Assembly: GCF_009730915.1 (NCBI RefSeq)
Contig: NC_052489.1
Coordinates: 27,149,916 to 27,213,915 of the forward strand
Direction of reading: 5' to 3'
Source: Dioscorea cayenensis subsp. rotundata
Taxonomy: Eukaryota; Streptophyta; Magnoliopsida; Dioscoreales; Dioscoreaceae
Length of the DNA stretch: 64,000 bases
A program made the translations under genes and the position numbers. A model generated the notes under the pieces. The model searched no databases. It worked only from the letters and a program-made list of their open reading frames with translations, and was not told the origin of the DNA. The first letter of the stretch is position 1; the number at the start of each line of letters is the position of its first letter. Positions 55,293 through 64,000 of the stretch are shown in pieces.

Positions 55293-58200
55293 ATGGATAT
55301 TTCGCAACCGCAGTTCATCTCCAGCCATCGGAATCGGCAGGATTCTATTGGCACCACCGTGCCTCTCATTGATAATGTCGAAGCCGACCAGATCATCATC
55401 GCTGAGGTTTGATGATGAAAAAGCTTTCTTCTTTTTTAGTTTTTGATTTCCACTTTGTGCTGACTAGTTCCGTTTGATGATTTCAAAGAAAAAAGGATGG
55501 AAGAACCTTTTTGCGTACATGGGCCCTGGAATTCTGGTTTGCATTGCATATATCGATCCTGGGAATTGTGAGATTTTATATACTAATTCCTATTATTTTG
55601 TTTTCGTTTGATCTTAATCTGTGTTTGTTGTTGTGCTTGCAGTTGAGACTGATCTGCAGTCTGGAGCTCAGTATAAGTATGAGGTGAGAAAACTAGGGTT
55701 TTTTTTTTTAATTGCAATCTTTGTTTTCTGATGATCATGCCAATTCTTAGTTGTTATGATTGAAAAAATTGTTTCTTGATTTGTGGATTGATTATTATAT
55801 CTACATACAGAGTGATTAGTTTTGTTTCTTCTGGTTAGCTTCTGTGGATTATTCTTGTAGCTTCTTGTGCTGCTCTTATCATTCAGTCTCTTGCATCCAG
55901 ACTGGGGGTTGTGACAGGTATCATTTAAATTTAGTCCCTTCATTTGGAGATTTACACAAGTGGTATTTATTGTATAAGCAGGTGTCTTGTTGTGACAGGG
56001 AAACATCTAGCTGAGCATTGCAGAGCTGAGTATCCTAGAATTCCAAATTTTATCTTATGGATACTGGCTGAAATAGCTGTGGTGGTTTGTGACATTCCAG
56101 AAGGTATTTGAAGTTGTTGACCTTTTATTATTTCAGCAATCTGAGTTGTACCTTTGCTCCTTGCATGTGTTTTTAAATTAGTGATAACTTTTTAGTTTTT
56201 CCAGCGTAATCATGAACAAGTGGATAAATTTACCAAAAGTAATTATCTTTTCATGAACTGAACTTATTTCCTCACACACTCTTGTGCAGTCATAGGAACA
56301 GCTTTTGCTTTGAATATGCTTTTCAAGCTTCCAGTTTGGTGTGGTGTTCTAATCACAGGCCTTAGCACTCTGGTATTTCTACTATTACAACAATTTGGGG
56401 TATGTATACATGTTTTCTTTATTCCTCTCCTATCTTGATAGGTAACATGTCCTGACACAAAACTTTTTTGTGCTAGGACATGTTAGTTAGATTATTTCGG
56501 ATGCAAGAACATTGATTTGGATTAAAGCTATCAGTCTCAACTTTCTGCAATGTGACCCAGAATGTACCAACTACTTCATGCAGATCCGGAAACTTGAGTT
56601 TTTCATTGCTTTTCTGTTGGCCACTATGGCTAGTTGTTTCTTTGCAGAAGTTGGTTATGCAAGGCCAGACCCTTCTCAAGTTATGAGGGGACTTTTTGTT
56701 CCTCAACTGAAAGGAGACGGTGCTACTGGCTTAGCCATCTCTCTCCTTGGTGCTATGGTTATGCCGTAAGCTTCTTTTATACTACCATTGTTCTTTATCT
56801 TATTATTCATTTACTGTTGAAGAGTTTCCAAATATTGATGCAGGCACAACCTCTTCCTTCACTCCGCATTAGTTCTGTCAAGAAAAGTACCACGTTCGGT
56901 CCAAGGAATCAAAGTAAATAACTCACATACTTTAGGTGTTATAGTACACTTCACAACTGGCTAGTATTCTCGTTCTAATAAACATATGGGCCCATTGATA
57001 TTTAGTTTTTTTTGGCATTTCGTTAAAAAAAAAATATGCATAATGAGCATCAATATGCATTTGTCGATCTTTATATTGTTCCAAAATCGGTGATCACTTG
57101 TCAGAAATTTTCTTGGTGGCAGGAGGCTTGCAGGTTTTACACTATTGAGAGTGCATTTGCTCTTGCAGTGGCTTTTCTCATTAATGTTTCTGTTATCTCC
57201 GTCAGTGGTGCTGTTTGCAGCTCAGCTAATCTGAGCCCAGAGGATCAGATAAGCTGCAAGGATTTGGATCTCAACAAAGCTTCATTCTTGCTCAAAGTGA
57301 GCTATTGACCATCACACTAATGCCCTATTGTCTCTTGAAATTCTGTTTGGATTTCTTTCTTTTTTTCATAAAATCTAATTTTTGTCATGATTGGTTTAAT
57401 TTATGTTTAAATCTTATACAAAGTCAAGCTTTGGTAATCTAATAAATGTCAAGCTTGATCAGTAATGCTGGTTTTTTCTCCTGCTCTACATACACAATAA
57501 TCGGATTAGTGCATGGCATTAAGAAAATCTTGTTTTTCCCTTATTTTGACACTCATATTGTTTGGAATTATCAGAATCTTTCGGTGCTAATAATTGACGT
57601 GTATGCAGAATGTCACAGGAAGATGGAGCTCAAAGCTATTCGCAATAGCCTTGTTAGCATCTGGACAGAGTTCTACAATTACAGGAACTTATGCAGGGCA
57701 ATATGTCATGCAGGTTTTCCTGTTGTAACTACTCTTTCAGTATGATATTATTTACCACTCATTAGCGTATATGTTTTTTTACTTAAAATTATCTTCCATT
57801 TTCTGCTGTAGGGATTTCTTGATTTGAGGATCACTCCATGGATTAGAAATCTTTTAACACGCTCTTTGGCAATCATTCCAAGTCTGATTGTTGCAATAGT
57901 TGGGGGTTCTGCTGGTGCTGGGAAGCTGATCATCATTGCATCAGTGCGTACAATCCCTAACGATTCGCATGAATAACTATCTGACAAACTGCTGTCTCTT
58001 TTAATGTTTTTATATGACATAATTGGGGTTCCATTGTAACAGATGATTTTGTCATTCGTACTTCCATTTGCGCTAGTACCTCTTCTCAAGTTCACCAGTT
58101 GCAAGACAAAGATGGGACCATACGCCAACTCATCTCTTGTAAGTTCAGGGTTATCAAAGACCATTTCTTCTCTGTTTTGCCATCTTTGTTCATATGAATA

Positions 58201-58625
58201 TTGTGCTAATTAAAGTATGCGGTGTTCTACTTATGTACAGAAGAGTTAGTTTGAAGTAATTTTATAAGCGATGCTTGACCATCTTTTTCATGTCATAATA
58301 GATTACAGCAATTACATGGGTCATAAGCTCATTGGTCATGGCAATCAACACGTACTACCTCGTGACAGGCTTCATCAAGATACTTCTACATAGCGGTCTG
58401 CACACTGCAGCCATTGTGTTTGCAGGCATATTTGGTTTCGGAGGTATGTTAGTGTACCTCGCCGCAATCTTCTACCTGATCTTCAGAAAGAACAGAAAAA
58501 CCACTCAACCATTACTGTCTGATGATGCCGAGCTTGGATCAACTGGCAACAACGCAAGCATTGTAACTCACCTACCCAGGGAGACATCACAAGCATGCAA
58601 CTTCCTTGAACAAGATCTGCAATAA
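55293..58625 (+). CDS. NRAMP: NRAMP metal transporter, copy B
   Basis: Exons 55293-55406, 55489-55567, 55643-55683, 55839-55917, 55999-56103, 56290-56399, 56584-56765, 56844-56913, 57123-57296, 57609-57713, 57812-57943, 58043-58138 and 58302-58625. The first twelve exons have exactly the same lengths as in copy A. Total 1611 nt, 536 residues. DPGN, MPHN and the transport signature are retained. Substitutions are mostly conservative (for example PGFLV to PGILV, and [11 protein letters not shown] to [11 protein letters not shown]). In the last exon one A is missing from the GGGAAGAC of copy A (GGGAGAC here), so the final ~14 residues become [14 protein letters not shown]. This affects only the cytosolic tail. 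It looks functional, with possible differences in regulation or trafficking. Confidence 0.94.
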
Positions 58626-59737
58626 ATCTGGACTAACAGCTTCCTCATGTTTTATTAACACAAAATCTCGGCATTTGGTTGTTATGGGTCCGGTGACCGG
58701 ATTGTTCTACCCACAGAGAACCACCCGCACTAGAATCAGTAAATAGCAGTGTTAGCATAAAATTTGGAACTGTGGTACAATGGTTTCTGTATTCATAAAT
58801 TAATCACTCTTTTTAAAAAAATAATTAATTAATTTAATTCTCCAAGCAGGCACCACCCAAAGAAATCAACTAATATGGTGTGAGCCTTAAAAAAAAAAAG
58901 CACAAACACAATTCGCATGAGGCTTAAAAAAAACACAAACACAAATGGCGTGAGCCCGAATAAAAGCACAAACTAACCAACATGGTGGTCGTTTAGATGG
59001 TGGTTAACTTGTGAAAAATATAACATCATATGGCAATCCATACGTGAAAAAAGTGAAGAAAATGCAACGTCAAGTCTTCTTCATCCATGTCTGTATAAAT
59101 TGTAGGTTATTCATATCATGTGCAACCTGAAGTTTTTTTATCTTTTTTTATTTTTTTGTCTTTTATATTATACTCTTTTATTCATTTGCAAATGATTCAT
59201 ATTGTAGTTATGGTCATGAGCTTCAATCAATGTTTGGTGATCTCTCTACCAAGTTTTTATTATGAAGCTTGGGCTTATTAATTCCTCACCGATCAGTAAT
59301 TTGATCTTGATCGTTTTGCAAGGTGAATTGCATTGATAGATGTTATTTAAATTATTATTTTTTAAATATTTATTTTATAGCATAAAATAAATTTACATGT
59401 GCTTAAATTTGTATATTGATGTTATGTTTTCTCGCTAGGTTGATTTAAGAGAGTAAGTTTATATATAAAACAAAAAATGATGATCAACAACATTGTGTTA
59501 TTAATTTCATTATTTTTTAAAAAAACCATTAAACAAGTATTTAGTATTTACTTGAACATTTGTTCTTTCTTATTCAATTAAAATTTTAATAAAAAATGAG
59601 AATAATTGATTCCAAATAAATAAATAACTAAAATAAGTGATCGCCAAAACCCTCATGTAGCCAGGGCGAGTTCGCATCACCAACTTCGACCGCCGGCGAT
59701 GGGAGGTCATCCTACTTCTCTCCTCGGGAGACTCCGA
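58626..59737. other. 3' flank of NRAMP-B and spacer to the retrotransposon
   Basis: The duplicated 3' UTR ends near 58677. AT-rich DNA follows. The last ~100 bp before the LTR (59641-59737) is strikingly GC-richer and could be a remnant of another gene or repeat. Confidence 0.5.
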
Positions 59738-59933
59738 TGTGATTCTTGATAACTTAAAAGAAGAGATGAAGAAAACTGCACACTTTATTCATAATCATGA
59801 AGCCTTTATAAAGGCAAAAATTCTAGAAAGATAATCTCTACTAATTTGAGTTTTTAATCAACACACAACTAACTTAAATATTTAAATCAAAGATATCCTA
59901 ACCAAACTAAAAATAAACATCATTATCTTAACA
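59738..59933 (-). repeat. 3' LTR of the copia element (196 bp)
   Basis: On the minus strand it starts TGTTAAGATAATG directly after a polypurine tract (AAGGGAGGG, 59934-59942) and ends ...GAATCACA. The TG...CA ends and position downstream of RNase H identify it as the 3' LTR. The partner LTR lies outside the window, so neither the exact ends nor the target duplication can be confirmed. Confidence 0.7.
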
Positions 59934-62900
59934 CCCTCCCTTAAACTTATGTTTATCTCATAAGTTTAAAGTTATCTCTCTTGCATGAATGCTTTCATAC
60001 TCGATACACCGATCAATGCCCCGAGCTTGTGAAAAGTAGCTATTTTTGAGAGGCTTTGTAAATAAATCGACAATCGATCTTTGCTTACTGCGATAGATGA
60101 GATCAATAATTTTTATCCTTTGTAAGATCTCGCAAGAAATGATATCTTACGTCAATATGTTTGCTTCTTTTCATGAAGAACCCGAATTCTTAGATAGCTT
60201 GATAGTTGAACTGTTATCGCAATATATTGAGTCGAACCTCTTGCTTTTAATTGAAGTTCTTCAAGAATATTTCTTAACCACAGCTGCATGAGAGGCACAT
60301 GTCATTGCTCTGCTAAATCAGACCCTCGATTGTGGAAAGAGTAACAATATGTTGCTTCTTTGATGACCATGAGATAGCTCCAAAACCCATCATAAATACA
60401 TAACTGGATGTGCTTTTCCGATCATCTAAATCTCTGCATAATCACTATCGTCAGAATCCGATTAGTTACGATATCTCTCACTTTCTTGTACTAATATTCC
60501 ATAATCTATTGTTCCTTGTAAGTATCGCAAGATTCGTTTTTGCTGACCCATGAGATGCACCTCTTTTGGATTTTTCCATAAATCTACTAATGAGACTTAC
60601 ACCAAACATAATGTCGGGCCTTGTTGCGATTAAATACATCAAACTTCCAACAATTTGCTTGTAAAAAGTGTTGTTAACCATGTTTTCCTTCCGAATTTTT
60701 TTAACAAGCTTCAAACCCGTCTCAGCGAGAGTACAAGCAGGATTACAATCTTGCATTCGAAACACGGGTCGGGGATATTATGCACATATCTTTTTGAGAA
60801 ATAAAAATACGAAGAAGATTGGATAACTTCTATACCCGAAAGTAATGCATTAAACCCGTGTCGGACATATCAAATTCAATCATCATGGAAGTCTTAAAAC
60901 GCGCTCAATTATCACTTTGTCGTTGCTTGAGTGTAGATTAAGTCATCCACATATAAGCGGAACTATAAGTACCTTTCCTTCACCTTCAAATTTCATAAAA
61001 AGCTGTATGTTCATGAGTGGCACTTCGAAATCCTTTCTTTAAAAAATAAGCTTCTATGCGACTATACCATGCCCGTAGAGCTTGCTTTAATCCATAGAGA
61101 GCTTTTTTCAATTTATACACTTTATGCTCATCCCTTGCTTTAATATAACCCAAAGGTTGATCAACAAATATCTGCTCTTCTAATTCTCCATGTAGAAAGG
61201 CCGATTTTACATCTAGTCGAAATATTGACCATGAATTTTTGAGTACTTGATGCAACCACAAGCTCGATAGTGTCAAGCCTTTGCAAACTCGGAGCAAAAA
61301 ACCTCTTTATAATCTATACCAAATTCTTGCTTATAACCTTTTTGCAACCAATCGTGCCTTATACTTGTCAATCTCACCTTTCTCGTTTAATTTTTGTTTT
61401 GTATACCCACTTTAAACCAATTGTTTTTGCCCTTTGGGAAGTTCGAGTCAATTCCATGTTTTATTTTTCAATGGATGCAATTTCATTATCCATAGCTTTT
61501 TTCCACTTTGAATGTTGGATAGCTTCTTCAAAAGATAAAGGATCACAATCTGAAAATAAAGCAAAGTGAGTAGCAAGGTCTTCAGATTGGTTGAAATCAT
61601 GTTACTCATAGTCGCCATCAAGTCGGGCCTTTTTCGGACACGAGTAATAGGGGATTTAGTTGATGTTTACTTGCTTTGCTTTGTGAAAGTTTATTAGTAA
61701 TTGAGGGCTTCATTAGTTGAAATTTCTTGATGTTGGACTTGCTCTCCTTCTTCTTGACTGTCATCACTAATTATAATTGAAGTAGGCTGCTGCTTCACTC
61801 AATTCCAAGTGCTCTCCTCATAAAAAATAACATCCCTACTCACCACAATTTTTGTTAATGGATCATACAATTTAAAAAGCTTTGGATATTTCACTAATCC
61901 CAAGAAAAACACACTTTTTGCCCTTTATCATCAAGCTTCTTTCTTTTCTCATCCGGAATATGTGCATATGCAATGCAACCAAAAATTTCAAGTGATCTAT
62001 TGTTGGTCTTCTTCCACTCCATGCTTCCTCTCGGTGTTTTGTTTTGAGCAGCAAAAGTAGGACTTCTATTCAAGATATGAATGCTCAATTCATCGCTTCG
62101 GCCAAAAAAATTCTTGAATTCGCCCTTTGTTAACAAGGTTCGCACCATATTGAGGATGGTTCGATTTTTCTTTCTCGATACACCATTACTTTGTGGGGAA
62201 TAGGAAGTCGTGAGCTCTCTTCGGATGCCATGATAATTACAAAAACTTTCAAAGTCTTTCGAGCGTTACTCTCCTCCACGATCGGTCTGAATTGTTTTTA
62301 ATAGGCTTCCGGTTTCACTTTTGAACATATACCTTGAAGCTCTTAAATGCACTAAAAGCTTCGATTTCTCCTGTAAAAAAATAAACCCAAGTTTTCCGAG
62401 AATAATCATCGATGAAAGTAATAAAATATCTTTTTACCTCCATTAGAAGTAGGATTTATTGGTCCACGAAATATCCGAGTGAACAAGTTCTAAAAACATC
62501 TTTTGCTCTCCAAGACTTTCCTTGAGAGAAAGGAGTACAATGTTGTTTGCCAACAACACACTCTTCACAAACTTGGGAGGAATAGTGATTTTAGGAAGCC
62601 CTATCACCATATCCTTTTCTTGGAGTGTCTTCAATCCACCAAAAGCTCAAGTGACCATACCGATAATGCCATAGCCATGAAGGATCTTTTGTTTTAGCCA
62701 TCAAACAAGATTGAGCACATTCAATCTTTATAGGAAACAACCTATTTGAACTCATTGGCACAATTGCAATTGTACCTCTACAAGGATCATATATTTCACA
62801 AGTACCATTTTGAATAGTAATTGTATATCCCTTCTCTTTAACTGACCAAGACTCGAGTAAGTTACTTTTCAAGTTAGAAACATAAAAAATGTTAGAAATT

Positions 62901-64000
62901 TTTTCTATAAAACCATTCTTGGTTTTTATATTAATATCACCTTTTCCCATCACATTCATCGTAGAGCAATCTCCAAAGCTAACAGTAAAGTGAAAATCTT
63001 TATTTAAGAAAAGAAGGACTTACTTCCACACATATGGTTCCTACAACTAGTGTCCACAAACCAAATATTTGACTTATGAGATTCTTGACTATCTTGAATT
63101 GTCATTAGTAAAATCTTCGCTTCTTTATTTTCAGCAAAATTTGACTTTTCTCCTTTGTCTTTGTCATTATGTAGCTTGGTATAACATTCAGAACGGTAAT
63201 GACCAAATCGATGACATCTAAAACACTCAATTTTAGATTTATCAAATTGTTGACCTCGTCCTCTTCCTTTACTTTGTAGATAACCATCATCAGTATTTCT
63301 GTTGCCACTTCTGTAGCCTTTGTCCGCTCTTCCTCTTCCTCTACTTCCACCGCGACCTCTACCTCGTAATATTGAGAAGTTGTTGGTTGTAGAGGCCTTC
63401 AAAGCTTGCTCCTCAGCAATAAAATTACGGTTGATTTTCTGTTCATGAACTAATAAAGAGCTTTGAAGTTCATCAATTGAGAGTACATCTATGTCCTTTG
63501 ATTCTTCAATTGAGCAAACTATGTAGTCAAATTTTTTGCTCGTCAAAGATCGCAATATCTTTTTCAACAATAGTGACATCATCCATCTTCTTCCCATGAA
63601 ACCGCATATTATTGGCCAATCCCATGGTTCTTGCAAAAATAATTGTTATGATTCTCCATCCTTCATCTGTAGATTTTCAAAATCCCTTCTCAAGGCTTGA
63701 AGTTGTGCACGCTTCACCCTTGATGAGCCTTGATATTTTTTCTTCATCGAATCCCATATATCCTTGAGGTTTCTTTACAAAGAATCGTCTCCAAAATAGA
63801 TCGATCAATGGCCTGAAATAAATAATTCTTCGCCTTCAAGTCTTTCAACTTTGATGCCTCAAGTTCCTTCCTCCGTCTTCAGTAGGGTACTACTCCATCA
63901 TCCGGTTTTGCCACTCCGAATTCAACAATATTCCAATACTCCTTGGATTTTAAGAAATTTTCCATCAACATGCTCCAATGATCGTAGTGACCATCAAAAG
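59738..64000 (-). mobile_element. Ty1/copia LTR retrotransposon, degenerate, truncated by window edge
   Basis: Read from right to left the gene order is copia-type. Gag N-terminal region (FDGHYDHWSMLMENFLKSKEY at about 63990-63930). Gag with RGRGRGGSRGRGR and the zinc knuckle CFRCHRFGHYRSEC (about 63230-63187). Protease-like WFVDTSCRNHMCG (about 63065-63025). GAG-pre-integrase LWHYRYGHLS (about 62665). Integrase SPQSNGVSRKK (about 62205-62170). Reverse transcriptase DVKSAFLHGELEEQIFVDQP and YGLKQALRAWY (61240-61060), with YVDDL at about 60950-60935. RNase H region YKQIVGSLMYLIATRPDIM (about 60650). The frame is broken many times, so it is an old inactive copy. The 5' LTR and primer-binding site lie beyond 64000. 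Confidence 0.92.

Larger units (their letters stand above)
51778..58677 (+). repeat. Tandem segmental duplication, unit 2 (Prune fragment + NRAMP-B)
   Basis: Collinear with unit 1. The offset is 6630 bp at the left edge and 7254 bp at the NRAMP start, because unit 2 carries an extra ~830-bp segment near 54.2-55.03 kb and several deletions. Confidence 0.88.

Overview
This is plant nuclear DNA: intron-rich genes with GT-AG junctions, AT-rich intergenic DNA, a plant miR160 hairpin and several plant transposon families. Gene content (HEN1, POLLENLESS3/MS5-like, pPLA-III patatin, CRPK1-like kinase, NRAMP) points to a flowering plant. The very GC-rich patatin exon hints at a monocot, but I cannot name a species.

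Layout. 1-2191: the 3' end of HEN1 (+), the small-RNA 2'-O-methyltransferase. 3445-8785: an eight-exon RING-CH membrane E3 ligase (-), convergent with HEN1. 10842-13587: a POLLENLESS3/MS5-like TPR protein (+) with a GC-AG first intron and a one-base frameshift inside an internal tandem repeat. 14534-14947: an unrecognised 137-residue ORF. 17933-19290: a three-exon pPLA-III patatin-like protein lacking the usual catalytic Ser and Asp. 20-28 kb: gene-poor AT-rich DNA with a retroposon insertion, a Tourist-like MITE, a 642-bp hAT-like element and a 246-bp tandem repeat. 28829-31073: a CRPK1-like kinase (+) with a one-base frameshift just before the catalytic lysine. 32.97-33.6 kb: an antisense LINE 3' end. 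35350-35445: a MIR160 hairpin (-). 36384-39685: a 3.3-kb CACTA element just upstream of MIR160. 40914-41299: a MULE-type MITE. 42239-42538: another TIR element.

44.7-58.7 kb is the most structured part. A Prune-like DHHA2 protein gene is followed by an intact NRAMP metal transporter. A block starting inside Prune exon 2 and running past the NRAMP stop is repeated in tandem. The second unit carries a decayed, promoterless Prune fragment and a second full-length NRAMP whose last residues are altered by a frameshift. 59738-64000 is a degenerate antisense Ty1/copia retrotransposon with a 196-bp 3' LTR; its other end lies outside the window.

The genes form no operon or pathway. HEN1 and MIR160 both belong to small-RNA biology, but their presence in one window is probably chance. 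I found no clearly new biological system. The items most worth checking are the MIR160/CACTA arrangement, the NRAMP duplication, three homopolymer or splice-site frame problems, and an isolated perfect 19-bp hairpin at 31.7 kb.
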